Positions 16,993-28,737 are shown, counted from the first letter of the stretch. The stretch: DNA of 64,000 nt from Nansenia antarctica (GCA_963989245.1 OZ022342.1:45047548-45111547); one strand, 5' to 3'. Notes: generated from the sequence alone by a model not told the origin. Translations and numbers: made by a program.

Positions 16993-19900
16993 CAATGAGA
17001 CAGAGTACGGTCACACTGATCCCCAAGAAAGGGGACCTCAAGGACCTCCGGAACTGGCGCCCCATCAATCTCCTCCCAGTGGACTATAAAATTATGACAA
17101 AAGCCCTCACCCAACGGTTTCAAACCCTCCTCCCCTCAGTTATAGCCCCTGACCAGACCTGTAGCGTCCCCGGTAGGTCCATCAATGACAACCTGCTCCT
17201 GGTGAGAGACCTCATCCTGCACTCCCAGGAGCGGAGGTCCCCTTTAGGCCTTCTCAGCCTGGATCAGGAGAAGGCCTTTGACAGGGTTAACCATGGTTTC
17301 CTGCAGAGGGTGCTGAGAGGCATGAACTTCCCCCAGCACCTGCTCAACTGGACCGAACTCTGCTACAACAACATCACGAGCAGAGTTCGGATCAACAACC
17401 AGTTGACAGACCCCTTCCCCATCAAAGCTGGAGTACGGCAGGGATGCCCCTTGGCCCCTCTACTGTACGTCATCTACCTGGAGCCGTTCCTACGGAAGAT
17501 CAGGAGCTCCCCCAACATCATGGGCTACCCTCTACCAGGGGCCCGGGGCGAGAGGCTCAAGGTGGTGGCGTACATGGACGACATTACCATCGTCGGCACG
17601 GATAGTCGCTCCATTTCCACAGCAACGAAAGTGGTGGAGGACTACTGTGCAGCCACTGGCGCCCTGATCAATAGGAGTAAGTGTGAGCTGTTTCTGTCGC
17701 AGCACTGGCAGGAGAACCTGGCAACCTCCTTCCCTGTAAAGACGGAAAACATTAAGCTGCTGGGGATCACCTACCAGAAAGATGGAGGAGCCTCCGGCAG
17801 CTGGAAGGAGACCATCCGCCAGGTCCAAAAGAAGATCTGTGAGTGGAGTGCACGGCCTCTCACAATGACAGGCAAGATCCTGGTCCTGAAGGCTATTGTT
17901 CTTCCCATTCTCCTTTACCTGGGCAGGGTGTTTCCCCCAGACAGAGCAGTATCCAAAACCATCGAAAGGATCATGTTTACCTTTGTCTGGGGGAGCCAGA
18001 TGGAAAAACTAAAACGCACCACCCTGTACAAAACAGTGGAGAATGGGGGGAAAGGGGTCCCAGACATCCTAAACATCATTAGGGCACAGGGACTCTCCAA
18101 CCTCATCAACAACATCAACAACAAAGATAGGAAAGCCAGGTTCTTTGAAATATACTATGCCACACCCATCCTCCGGACACTCAGGGTGACCGCATCAATA
18201 AATCACACTGTGCCCTACAGCTGGGACCCCCCTCCTGTCTACAAGATATGGAGGGACTTTGCCTTCAAGACAGGATTGTCCGCGGCTGGGCTGGCCTCAT
18301 GGAAATACAAAGACATTATGACCTTCATAAGGTCGAAGGAAACCATTACTCACCCCAAGGCCAGCACAGCCGTGGACTCCAAACAGGTATGGAAAAACAT
18401 TAATCATAAATGTACTAACAATAAACAAAAAGACATTGCCTGGATGGCTGCTCATGGTTGTCTCCCCACTAGGGAATTCTTGCATAGGCGGCACATCGCA
18501 ACGACTGATAAATGCCCCCACGGATGCACGGACACAGAACACATTAACCACCTGTTCTGTGAGTGCTCCGTGGCCAGGCGGGTCTGGGCCCTGTTTGTTC
18601 CCTCTGTCTCCCTAAACAGCCTGCTGACCCTGCCCCGCTTGACGAGCGAGAACATCCTGTATGGTCCTCCCGGGGGGTGCACAACCCCCCAACTACAACA
18701 ACAGTGGAGGATCATCAGCGCCGTCAAGCAGGTACTCTGGGAGACGAGGAACATCAGGGTCTATCAGAAACAGAGCGTCCACCTGACAACCCTGAGGAGG
18801 AGAATCACCCTCTGCCTCAGGGACCATGCTATTGTTGACTTTAAAAATAACCCGGATCAAGCAAGAGCGGTGTGGGGGGTGGAGAGATGGAAGGACGTCA
18901 TCCTCTAAATCCCCATCCTCTAAATCCCCCCCCCATGCCGCGCCGCATCGCCCAACCCCCCCCCACCCCGGGCCTACCTCACTACACCACCAGTTCCTGC
19001 ACTATCACCTTCACCACCGTTCCAGCACAAGCCCTGGTCAGCAGTATCACCATCACAAGGACCAGGAGAGGAGCAGCGCACAACACCAACAGGGAAGTTT
19101 ACTGCACCTTCCACCACCTACACATGTACACAGCACTGACCCACTTCCTACCCTCACCAGAATATCACCACACACAACCCACAGCCGAACCAGCCGTCTC
19201 TGCCAGCACCACCAGCACCAGGATGACCAACACCACTGGGTCACAGGGAAGTACTGATCACCCGCCTGACACCAAAATGCACACTACACAAACCATGCAC
19301 ACCTCCCTTCTCTCACTCCTGTATCTTTTCAGGCACATGTCATATCCAGCTCTGACACCTACCCAGGCTTCCAGACCCAGGAGCAGAGACCGGCGGGAAC
19401 CACCACGTCACCCCAGCACCAACCCCAGGTTCCAACTCAGCGACCCCAAACCCCCTGTTCCGGGCCCCCCCCCCCCAACTCCAGGCCCCCAGCTACAGGC
19501 CCAGTCCCCTACCCGCCAACCCCCAACCCCCAGCCCGGAACAAGCTGAGAAGAGCCAGGGAGCTTTTTCCCTGGATAAGCTGTGTACAGGTTTTTCGCCT
19601 CTGCTTGCCTGCCATGCGCCGAGCTCTCTGGGCCTCTCCTCAGGGGCCTCCGGTCGGCCTGCGTGCTCGATCTGCTCCGCCGCTGGGGCGCCTGGTCCGG
19701 CTAGCCTCGTGAAGGGCTACAGGAGTCTGAGCCTGGTGGGCTGGGCCGGATGCGCCGGTGGTGGGGCGGGTCGGGTGAGTCGGGTGTGTGGGGTCCCTCG
19801 GGGGAGGGAGGTGGGGGAGCCACGGCTTTGCACTGGTGGGCAAACTGGATAGTAGTCGCTCTACAACTAGAGGGCTGCAGGGGAATTTTTTCCCGGATGC

Positions 19901-20123
19901 ACAGCGAACAGGTTTTTTACCCCTGCCTCCTACCGACACTGGAACCTGGACACTGAACACTGAACACTGAACATTACACTACACTGGACAATACACTGAA
20001 CACTGAGCACTTTAGTTAGTTTAATGTTGGTTGTTGTTGAATGTAATGTCTTAAATGTCTGATTGTTTGATTAATTGATTGTATATACGGTGTTGTGTTT
20101 TTATAAAAACCAATAAAAAACAC
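16991..20123 (+). mobile_element. E1 copy C: 5'-truncated, fused to the GAA tract
   Basis: The element starts at about residue 491 of ORF2 (GTCAATGAGACAG) straight after (GAA)n and runs through ORF2 to 18908. The 3' UTR (18909-20123) ends with the usual CAC. The 3' junction enters CTTTTACTAAAG of U5. No upstream U5 half or duplication is present, so sequence from the GAA tract to the target was lost. A short duplication of ATCCTCTAAATCCCC follows the ORF2 stop (18900-18930). Confidence 0.92.
16995..18908 (+). pseudogene. E1 ORF2, 5'-truncated (reverse transcriptase and C-terminal region)
   Basis: An open frame of 637 codons from M492 to the normal stop. It keeps all RT motifs (LDQEKAFDRVNH, GVRQGCPL, YMDD) and the C-terminal CCHC, but the endonuclease domain and the first RT motifs are gone. 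It cannot support autonomous insertion. Sequence is of the A/G type (INRSKC, TDKCPHG) but with LTSENILY. Confidence 0.92.
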
Positions 20124-20201
20124 CTTTTACTAAAGACTTCCGTGGAGAGGAACACTTACGAGTTCAAGCTATTTTTGGCAGGCTCTGCGTCTAGCTGAGC
20201 C
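20124..20201 (+). pseudogene. 3' half of U2-U5 gene downstream of copy C
   Basis: From CTTTTACTAAAG to the terminal stem-loop GAGCC. No matching 5' half exists upstream of copy C. Confidence 0.87.
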
Positions 20202-20203
20202 CA

Positions 20204-20712
20204 TATCCGTGTTTCAAGGTAAGTCAGGTGGGGGAAGAAGAAGAAGAAGAAGAAGAAGAAAAAAATGTCTGGTTTAAATCTTAGAATGTCTGGTTTGAAT
20301 CTTAGAATGTCTGGTTTAAACCTTTGAATGTCTGGTTTGAATCTTAGAATGTCTGGTTTAAACCTTAGAATGTCTGGTTTAAACCTTAGAATGTCTGGTT
20401 TAAATCTTAGAATGTCTGGTTTAAACCTTAGAATGTCTGGTTTGAACCTTAGAATGTCTGGTTTGAATCTTAGAATGTCTGGTTTAAACCTTAGAATGTC
20501 TGGTTTGAACATTAGCATGTCTGGTTTAAACCTTAGAATGTCTGGTTTGAACCTTAGAATGTCTGGTTTGAATCTTAGAATGTCTGGTTTAAACCTTAGA
20601 ATGTCTGGTTTGAACCTTAGAATGTCTGGTTTAAACCTTAGAATGTCTGGTTTAAATCTTAGAATGTCTGGTTTAAACCTTAGAATGTCTGGTTTAAACC
20701 TTAGAATGTCTA
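20204..20712. repeat. Cassette 7, truncated at the right by copy D
   Basis: Left arm, GAA tract and 21-bp satellite (20264-20712). The sequence breaks off at AATGTCTA and lacks the TTC tract, inverted arm, flank and U2 start. The break is the 5' junction of copy D. Confidence 0.85.
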
Positions 20713-20840
20713 GTAAAGTCTTTTACACTCTGGTTTCTCTTCAGATCGCACCGTGTATTGCTTCTCGGCCTTTTGGCTAAGAGCAAACTCTGGTTTCTCT
20801 TCAAGAAACGCACAGGCCTTTCGCCCTTACTAGAGACTTC
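20713..20840 (+). other. 5' transduced snRNA sequence at the head of copy D
   Basis: It starts with GTAAAGTCTTTTAC, a small palindrome-like patch resembling both strands of the target. It continues with the U5 5' end (ACTCTGGTTTCTCTTCAGAT...), the U2 leader from 20757 and a variant U5 5' half ending CTTACTAGAGACTTC. The arrangement and variants match the leader of copy B, so both came from the same kind of donor transcript. Confidence 0.75.
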
Positions 20841-20969
20841 TATTAAAGCTAGTCTCCGGTGGGGTGTGGGTTTTTGTGTTTTTTTGAGAAATCTAGGGTT
20901 TTTCCTTTTTCCTCACTAGGCTCTATGCCCCTCCTTTTTTTCTATTCTTGGTCGGGGAGCACGTCTTCT

Positions 20970-21561
20970 CAGTAGGTGGCTTGTCCGCTGCTGGGAGGTG
21001 GCTCCCCCGACCCACCCCCCCTCTTTGAGCGGAACAGGCCGGGATCCGAGAGGAGCTGCCGGAGACCCGCGACTCTTCCAGTAGGTGGCCTTTTCACCAC
21101 TGGGGCAGTTCGGCCGCTGGGCAGCCCCCCTCCAAAGAGCGGAAAGGCCGGACCCCGAGAGGAGCTTCCAAAGACCGCGACTCTTCCAGTAGGTGACCAG
21201 TAGGTGGCCTGCCCGCCACTGGAGCCACTGGAGCACGAGTTCGGCCCCTGGGCAGCCCCCCTCCAAAGAGCGGAAAGGCCGGACCCCGAGAGGAGCTTCC
21301 AAAGACCGCGACTCTTCCAGTAGGTGACCAGTAGGTGGCCTGCCCGCCACTGGAGCCACTGGAGCACGAGTTCGGCCCCTGGGCAGCCCCCCTCCAAAGA
21401 GCGGACAGGCCGGACCCCGAGAGGAGCTTCCAAAGACCGCGACTCTTTCAGTAGGTGGCCTGCCCGCCACTGGAGCACGAGTTCGGCCCCTGGGCAGCCC
21501 CCCTCAAAAGAGCGGAAAGGCCGGACCCCGAGAGGAGCTTCCGAAGACCTCGACTCCCCCA
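20970..21561 (+). repeat. 5' UTR tandem monomers of copy D
   Basis: Five monomers arranged as in copy B. Confidence 0.85.
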
Positions 21562-21666
21562 AGCACGCCAGAGGTGAGAGAGGGCCCAACACCCACCAGC
21601 CGACCCAGCTGAGCCAGTGGACCCCAACCAGACCAGGAGGGAGGACAACTATAACATCTAAGCTAG

Positions 21667-21736
21667 GAGCGAGAGGGACACAGGGGAGTGCTTTGAAGAC
21701 CGTAGGTCTCTGGCCACCTGGTGTCCCCACTCGCTC
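21667..21736 (+). other. 70-nt 5' UTR hairpin, copy D
   Basis: Same arms as copy B. The inner hairpin is AGACC-GTA-GGTCT with the D/G/H-type flanking bases (GAAGACC...GGTCTC), which match those in E2. Confidence 0.68.
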
Positions 21737-21950
21737 TCAGGTGTCCCTCTTTTGTCCCCAGACGGGAACCCAGTTCCAGACCCAAGCCAGAGTCCAAAAT
21801 CTGCCGTGAGGACCTGAGAGGAACAACACCCCTAACCTAACGGCAAGTACCCTATTCCCCCCCCAAAAAAATTATCTACAACCTCCCCCTAACCCTATTC
21901 CTCTCCCTCCTTCCTCCCTGATCCCCCACCCCCCCCACCCCACTCCAACG

Positions 21951-23483
21951 ATGAACCCCGGAGCGATGCGGCGCTACAACGCCGTCAGGTTGACGCTCAA
22001 CCCAACTGAGGAGGCTGCCAGGGATGGAGCCCCCCAACAGAAGACTGCCAGACCAGTAACAACGATGACCCGCCTGGAATTCAGCAGGGCGGTTCTACAG
22101 AGAGGTATGGGCTTTGTGCCGTCTGATCTAAACTGCCTGGTGAAGCCCCCTGGGCCGAATGAATGTTTTGAAGTTAGCTTTAAAACCCCCCAACTGTTAG
22201 AGGAATTCTGGACCTTTCATAGGATTAATGAACACAAACCCCCACTTAACCGTTTTACAGCCCACCCACTAACGGATTTAGAATCAAAAGTGGTCACAAT
22301 TCAATTCCACAATGAGGTGATTCAGGAATATGATATTGAGGTGTGGCTACACCGTCATGCCACCCTTAAATCGGGGGCCCGGATGGTCCTGGATGAAGAC
22401 GGAGTGTGGACGGGGGCCAAGAAATGGCTGGTGCAACTCCGTCCGGACCCGGAGGGGATAGGCGGAGTCCAACATATCCCCAGCACCATCAACCTGGGGA
22501 ACAACAGGGGTTCCGTCTACTACTACGGTATGCCGAAGCTCTGCAGGAACTGCGGCCAATTGGGCCATCTGGCAGCGGCCTGCAAGGCCGTGGTATGTAA
22601 AATCTGCCGCCAAGACCACCCGACGTCGGAGTGCACCACGACCAGACCTTGCAACCTGTGCGGGGGACAGGGGCATCTTTACCGTGACTGCCCAAGTTCC
22701 TATGCAAGTAGAGCCCGGGGCTATAAATCCAACCAACCACCACCCCAACCCCCACCCCAACCCCCACCCCAACCCACACCCCAACCCACACCCAACATGG
22801 AGGAAGAGAAGGGAGAGACGGAGGAGGACCGGCGCCCGAGCGATGGAGGGGACGATCAGAGCTCGAGCGACGGAGAAGGAGAAGGAGAGGAACCAACCGT
22901 CCCAGCACCCCCTACAGACAACCTCAACACCCACCCCCTCCTAAACCCCATGGCCACCTCCACCCCCTGCAAAAACACCATGAAGGGGGAGCCGGCCTCT
23001 ATTGAGATAGCCACCAGCAGCACACCGCAGATCCACCTCCCCTCCCAATCAGACAGTGAAAACGACTGGAGCTTGGCTCAACCAAAACGCAAAAGACCAC
23101 AAAAAAAGGCAATCCGGAAAAAACCAGACAAAAAGACTACTCCAGAACCCAAACCCCAACGCCATACAGGTAAGCCGGCTCCCCCCCCCAAACCCTCCTC
23201 CCCACCCTCTTCCTCTCTCCAGTCATCACATGCTCCTCACCCTGCACAGCCCACCAGCCACCCCCAGTCCATGCTCACCGGACCGTACGGGCCACCGAAA
23301 ATCACCTCATCAACAACACAGATGAGGGGGCCACCAGGCAGTCAGAGGGGGGACAACCCCCACACCATGAGCAGCCAAGGGGAGGTACCACACTATCTGG
23401 CCCCCAACGACCCATTGGAGGGCCTCAACCTCATGTGCAATAGCTTAGCAAAAATTGGAACAAACCAAATCCAAGAACCATGA
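21951..23483 (+). CDS. E1 ORF1 protein, 510 aa
   Basis: Same start and domains as the copy B ORF1: conserved N-terminal region, three CCHC knuckles, Pro/Gln tract, acidic and basic tail. The Pro tract is eight residues shorter than in B. Residue 24 is R instead of M, as in copy G. The stop overlaps the ORF2 start (ATGA). Intact. Confidence 0.93.
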   Translation: MNPGAMRRYNAVRLTLNPTEEAARDGAPQQKTARPVTTMTRLEFSRAVLQRGMGFVPSDLNCLVKPPGPNECFEVSFKTPQLLEEFWTFHRINEHKPPLNRFTAHPLTDLESKVVTIQFHNEVIQEYDIEVWLHRHATLKSGARMVLDEDGVWTGAKKWLVQLRPDPEGIGGVQHIPSTINLGNNRGSVYYYGMPKLCRNCGQLGHLAAACKAVVCKICRQDHPTSECTTTRPCNLCGGQGHLYRDCPSSYASRARGYKSNQPPPQPPPQPPPQPTPQPTPNMEEEKGETEEDRRPSDGGDDQSSSDGEGEGEEPTVPAPPTDNLNTHPLLNPMATSTPCKNTMKGEPASIEIATSSTPQIHLPSQSDSENDWSLAQPKRKRPQKKAIRKKPDKKTTPEPKPQRHTGKPAPPPKPSSPPSSSLQSSHAPHPAQPTSHPQSMLTGPYGPPKITSSTTQMRGPPGSQRGDNPHTMSSQGEVPHYLAPNDPLEGLNLMCNSLAKIGTNQIQEP

Positions 23484-26400
23484 GGATAACAATCTCATCT
23501 CTCAACACCAGAAGCCTCCGGCAACCAGACAAACGGGAGGTCGTCTACCAGTACATCACCCAACATCAGTCAGACATGTATATCCTCCAGGAGTGCGCCA
23601 TCCCATTCAAGGAGATGGACGCCACCCTGGAGGAGGAATGGACACGGGGGGACTCTCTCTGGTCAGGCTCAAACATTGATAGAGCTGATGGGGTCGGCAT
23701 TTTGGTGGCCAACCCTTTTCTGCAGACCAAAAAGGGGGAGGTTGTAGAGAGCGGGCGAATCCTGGTTCTGGACCTAGAGATCCAGGGTTCGCCGCTGAGG
23801 GTCATCAATGTGTACGGCCCAACCAACGTGGCCAAGAGAGTCTCCCTTTTCAAGAAACTTCGGTCTCTCCTCCTCATCCCCACACCAGTCCTAGTGGGGG
23901 GAGATTTCAACTGTGCCCTCCGGGATGAGGACCGCAGCAGGCCCAGGAGAGACCGATCCACTACAGAACTTCAGTCCATCATAGACGACTTCCAACTGGT
24001 AGACGCCGGTGGCACCTCCCCGCCGACACACACAAGGGTGAGTTCCTCCGGGAATTCTTCCTCCAGGATAGACATGTTCTTGCTCTCGCCAGGTCTGAGG
24101 ATGGGAACCCTGACCAGCCAGGCGGCCCACTTCTCGGACCACAGGATGTTGACAGTGTCCCTGGAATGGGATGGCCAAACAAGAGCGGGTAGGGGTACCT
24201 GGAGGATGAATACATCGATCCTTCAGGACCCAACAGTGGTGCATTCCTTCTCCAGGCGCTACCTGGAGTGGAGGACCCTAAAAGAACTGTTCGACTCCCC
24301 GATAGAGTGGTGGGAGATGGTTAAGGCCAGGACAAAGGGCTACTTCGGGTCAGTCGGAAGGAGGAAAGCGGCAGAACAGAGGGCCAGGTTTCAACACCAC
24401 AACGCGGCCCTCCAACGCCTAAGTCTCCTACAACTGGGTGGTCTGGATGTGGCCCGAGAACTGGCTGAGACCAAACAACACCTTGCCACCCTCTACCGGG
24501 AGCAACAACAAAAGAAACAGTTCAGGGAAAAACTCCAGGGCCTGGAGGAGGAGGAGAAATGCACACGCCACTTCTTCCGCAAGGCACGGTCAAAACACAA
24601 GCCTATCCTGTCCCTATACGACACCAATGGGGACACCGTGTCAGACAGAGGCAACATCCCGGGGGTGGCAAGAGAGTTCTACGAGAGTCTCTACAACATC
24701 AAGACAACCGACGAGACTCTCATGGCCACCTTCCTGGATGGTCTGGACCGGGTCCCCGAGGGTGGTGAGAGTGAGAACCCAGAGCTGACCACGGAGGAGC
24801 TCACCCGGGCCGTGCACTCCTTGAATACACACAAGGCCCCTGGACCGGATGGGATCCCAGCAGAGTTCTACAAGACTCTCTGGGATCTCCTCAAGGAGGA
24901 CTTGGCGGAGGTCTTCAAAGCCGTCTACAGGGAAGGGAGGCTTGGAGAGTCAATGAGACAGAGTACGGTCACACTGATCCCCAAGAAAGGGGACCTCAAG
25001 GACCTCCGGAACTGGCGCCCCATCAATCTCCTCCCAGTGGACTATAAAATTATGACAAAAGCCCTCACCCAACGGTTTCAAACCCTCCTCCCCTCAGTTA
25101 TAGCCCCTGACCAGACCTGTAGCGTCCCCGGTAGGTCCATCAACGACAACCTGCTCCTGGTGAGAGACCTCATCCTGCACTCCCAGGAGCGGAGGTCCCC
25201 TTTAGGCCTTCTCAGCCTGGATCAGGAGAAGGCCTTTGACAGGGTTAACCATGGTTTCCTGCAGAGGGTGCTGAGAGGCATGAACTTCCCCCAGCACCTG
25301 CTCAACTGGACCGAACTCTGCTACAACAACATCACGAGCAGAGTTCGGATCAACAACCAGTTGACAGACCCCTTCCCCATCAAAGCTGGAGTACGGCAGG
25401 GATGCCCCTTGGCCCCTCTACTGTACGTCATCTACCTGGAGCCGTTCCTACGGAAGATCAGGAGCTCCCCCAACATCATGGGCTACCCTCTACCAGGGGC
25501 CCGGGGGGAGAGGCTCAAGGTGGTGGCGTACATGGACGACATTACCATCGTCGGCACGGATAGTCGCTCCATTTCCACAGCAACGAAAGTGGTGGAGGAC
25601 TACTGTGCAGCCACGGGCGCCCTGATCAATAGGGGTAAGTGTGAGCTGTTTCTGTCGCAGCACTGGCAGGAGAACCTGGCAACCTCCTTCCCTGTAAAGA
25701 CGGAAAACATTAAGCTGCTGGGGATCACCTACCAGAAAGATGGAGGAGCCTCCGGCAGCTGGAAGGAGACCATCCGCCAGGTCCAAAAGAAGATCTGTGA
25801 GTGGAGTGCACGGCCTCTCACAATGACAGGCAAGATCCTGGTCCTGAAGGCTATTGTTCTTCCCATTCTCCTTTACCTGGGCAGGGTGTTTCCCCCAGAC
25901 AGAGCAGTATCCAAAACCATCGAAAGGATCATGTTTACCTTTGTCTGGGGGAGCCAGATGGAAAAACTAAAACGCACCACCCTGTACAAAACAGTGGAGA
26001 ATGGGGGGAAAGGGGTCCCAGACATCCTAAACATCATTAGGGCACAGGGACTCTCCAACCTCATCAACAACATCAACAACAAAGATAGGAAAGCCAGGTT
26101 CTTTGAAATATACTATGCCACACCCATCCTCCGGACACTCAGGGTGACCGCATCAATAAATCACACTGTGCCCTACAGCTGGGACCCCCCTCCTGTCTAC
26201 AAGATATGGAGGGACTTTGCCTTCAAGACAGGATTGTCCGCGGCTGGGCTGGCCTCATGGAAATACAAAGACATTATGACCTTCATAAGGTCGAAGGAAA
26301 CCATTACTCACCCCAAGGCCAGCACAGCCGTGGACTCCAAACAGGTATGGAAAAACATTAATCATAAATGTACTAACAATAAACAAAAAGACATTGCCTG

Positions 26401-26866
26401 GATGGCTGCTCATGGTTGTCTCCCCACTAGGGAATTCTTGCATAGGCGGCACATCGCAACGACTGAGAAATGCCCCCACGGATGCACGGACACAGAACAC
26501 ATTAACCACCTGTTCTGTGAGTGCCCCGTGGCCAGGCGGGTCTGGGCCCTGTTTGTTCCCTCTGTCTCCCTAAACAGCCTGCTGACCCTGCCCCGCTTGA
26601 CGGGCGAGAACATCCTGTATGGTCCTCCCGGGGGGTGCACAACCCCCCAACTACAACAAGAGTGGAGGATCATCAGCGCCGTCAAGCAGGTACTCTGGGA
26701 GACGAGGAACATCAGGGTCTATCAGAAACAGAGCGTCCACCTGACAACCCTGAGGAGGAGAATCACCCTCTGCCTCAGGGACCATGCTATTGTTGACTTT
26801 AAAAATAACCCGGATCAAGCAAGAGCGGTGTGGGGGGTGGAGAGATGGAAGGACGTCATCCTCTAA
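23480..26866 (+). CDS. E1 ORF2 protein, 1128 aa: AP endonuclease and reverse transcriptase
   Basis: All endonuclease residues (N9, E38, D142, N144, D198, D220, H221) and the RT motifs (D581, YMDD 684-687) are present. Private differences sit near the C terminus: CPVARRVW (others CSVARRVW), LTGENILYG and QQEWRI (others QQQWRI). INRGKC is shared with B and F, but DRVNHG with A, C and G, so D is mosaic or intermediate. Intact. Confidence 0.95.
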   Translation: MRITISSLNTRSLRQPDKREVVYQYITQHQSDMYILQECAIPFKEMDATLEEEWTRGDSLWSGSNIDRADGVGILVANPFLQTKKGEVVESGRILVLDLEIQGSPLRVINVYGPTNVAKRVSLFKKLRSLLLIPTPVLVGGDFNCALRDEDRSRPRRDRSTTELQSIIDDFQLVDAGGTSPPTHTRVSSSGNSSSRIDMFLLSPGLRMGTLTSQAAHFSDHRMLTVSLEWDGQTRAGRGTWRMNTSILQDPTVVHSFSRRYLEWRTLKELFDSPIEWWEMVKARTKGYFGSVGRRKAAEQRARFQHHNAALQRLSLLQLGGLDVARELAETKQHLATLYREQQQKKQFREKLQGLEEEEKCTRHFFRKARSKHKPILSLYDTNGDTVSDRGNIPGVAREFYESLYNIKTTDETLMATFLDGLDRVPEGGESENPELTTEELTRAVHSLNTHKAPGPDGIPAEFYKTLWDLLKEDLAEVFKAVYREGRLGESMRQSTVTLIPKKGDLKDLRNWRPINLLPVDYKIMTKALTQRFQTLLPSVIAPDQTCSVPGRSINDNLLLVRDLILHSQERRSPLGLLSLDQEKAFDRVNHGFLQRVLRGMNFPQHLLNWTELCYNNITSRVRINNQLTDPFPIKAGVRQGCPLAPLLYVIYLEPFLRKIRSSPNIMGYPLPGARGERLKVVAYMDDITIVGTDSRSISTATKVVEDYCAATGALINRGKCELFLSQHWQENLATSFPVKTENIKLLGITYQKDGGASGSWKETIRQVQKKICEWSARPLTMTGKILVLKAIVLPILLYLGRVFPPDRAVSKTIERIMFTFVWGSQMEKLKRTTLYKTVENGGKGVPDILNIIRAQGLSNLINNINNKDRKARFFEIYYATPILRTLRVTASINHTVPYSWDPPPVYKIWRDFAFKTGLSAAGLASWKYKDIMTFIRSKETITHPKASTAVDSKQVWKNINHKCTNNKQKDIAWMAAHGCLPTREFLHRRHIATTEKCPHGCTDTEHINHLFCECPVARRVWALFVPSVSLNSLLTLPRLTGENILYGPPGGCTTPQLQQEWRIISAVKQVLWETRNIRVYQKQSVHLTTLRRRITLCLRDHAIVDFKNNPDQARAVWGVERWKDVIL

Positions 26867-28060
26867 ACCCCCCCCCATGCCGCGCCGCATCGCCCAACCC
26901 CCCCCCACCCCGGGCCTACCTCACTACACCACCAGTTCCTGCACTATCACCTTCACCACCGTTCCAGCACAAGCCCTGGTCAGCAGTATCACCATCACAA
27001 GGACCAGGAGAGGAGCAGCGCACAACACCAACAGGGAAGTTTACTGCACCTTCCACCACCTACACATGTACACAGCACTGACCCACTTCCTACCCTCACC
27101 AGAATATCACCACACACAACCCACAGCCGAACCAGCCGTCTCTGCCAGCACCACCAGCACCAGGATGACCAACACCACTGGGTCACAGGGAAGTACTGAT
27201 CACCCGCCTGACACCAAAATGCACACTACACAATCCATGCACACCTCCCTTCTCTCACTCGCCTATCTTTTCAGGTCATATCCAGCTCTGACACCTACCC
27301 AGGCTTCCAGACCCAGGAGCAGAGACCGGCTGGAACCACCACATCACCCCAGCACCAACCCCAGGTTCCAACTCAGCGACCCCAAACCCCCTGTTCCGGG
27401 CCACCCCCCCCCAACTCCAGGCCCCCAGCTACAGGCCCAGTCCCCTACCCGCCAACCCCCAACCCCCAGCCCGGAACAAGCTGAGAAGAGCCAGGGAGCT
27501 TTTTCCCTGGATAAGCTGTGTACAGGTTTTTCGCCTCTGCTTGCCTGCCATGCGCCGAGCTCTCTGGGCCTCTCCTCAGGGGCCTCCGGTCGGCCTGCGT
27601 GCTCGATCTGCTCCGCCGCTGGGGCGCCTGGTCCGGCTAGCCTCGTGAAGGGCTACAGGAGTCTGAGCCTGGTGGGCTGGGCCGGATGCGCCGGTGGTGG
27701 GGCGGGTCGGGTGAGTCGGGTGTGTGGGGTCCCTCGGGGGAGGGAGGTGGGGGAGCCACGGCTTTGCACTGGTGGGCAAACTGGATAGTAGTCGCTCTAC
27801 AACTAGAGGGCTGCAGGGGAATTTTTTTCCCGGATGCACAGCGAACAGGTTTTTTACCCCTGCCTCCTACCGACACTGGAACCTGGACACTGAACACTGA
27901 ACACTGAACATTACACTACACTGGACAATACACTGAACACTGAGCACTTTAGTTAGTTTAATGTTGGTTGTTGTTGAATGTAATGTCTTAAATGTCTGAT
28001 TGTTTGATTAATTGATTGTATACACGGTGTTGCGTTTTTATAAAAACCAATAAAAAACAC

Positions 28061-28138
28061 CTTTTACTAAAGACTTCCGTGGAGAGGAACACTTACGAGT
28101 TCAAGCTATTTTTGGCAGGCTCTGCGTCTAGCTGAGCC
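28061..28138 (+). pseudogene. 3' half of U2-U5 gene downstream of copy D
   Basis: From CTTTTACTAAAG through the Sm site to GAGCC. Confidence 0.87.
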
Positions 28139-28140
28139 CA

Positions 28141-28737
28141 TATCCGTGTTTCAAGGTAAGTCAGGTGGGGGAAGAAGAAGAAGAAGAAGAAGAAGAAGAA
28201 GAAGAAGAAGAAAAAAATGTCTGGTTTAAATCTTAGAATGTCTGGTTTGAATCTTAGAATGTCTGGTTTAAACCTTTGAATGTCTGGTTTGAATCTTAGA
28301 ATGTCTGGTTTAAACCTTAGAATGTCTGGTTTAAACCTTAGAATGTCTGGTTTAAATCTTAGAATGTCTGGTTTAAACCTTAGAATGTCTGGTTTGAACC
28401 TTAGAATGTCTGGTTTGAATCTTAGAATGTCTGGTTTAAACCTTAGAATGTCTGGTTTGAACATTAGCATGTCTGGTTTAAACCTTAGAATGTCTGGTTT
28501 GAACCTTAGAATGTCTGGTTTGAATCTTAGAATGTCTGGTTTAAACCTTAGAATGTCTGGTTTGAACCTTAGAATGTCTGGTTTAAACCTTAGAATGTCT
28601 GGTTTAAATCTTAGAATGTCTGGTTTAAACCTTAGAATGTCTGGTTTAAACCTTAGAATGTCTAAGATGTCTTCAATGTCTTCTTCTTCTTCTTCTTCTT
28701 CTTCGACCCCCACCTGACTTACCTTGAAACACGGATA
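28141..28737. repeat. Inverted-repeat cassette 8
   Basis: The 21-bp satellite spans 28216-28665 (about 21 copies), standard order of variants. Confidence 0.85.

Larger units (their letters stand above)
20841..28060 (+). mobile_element. E1 copy D: full-length retrotransposon
   Basis: About 7.22 kb. 5' UTR 20841-21950 (monomers 20970-21561, hairpin 21667-21736), ORF1 21951-23483, ORF2 23480-26866, 3' UTR 26867-28060. Both ORFs are intact. The 3' UTR carries private changes, including loss of GCACAT near 27274 and a shorter C run near 27400. The right junction is in U5 loop I. There is no left target duplication; the 5' side lies in the satellite. Confidence 0.93.

Noticed and set aside
16534..17089. 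Poly-Glu, poly-Arg, poly-Ser and poly-Phe frames across the long GAA tract
   Set aside because: Simple consequence of an uninterrupted triplet repeat read in different frames.
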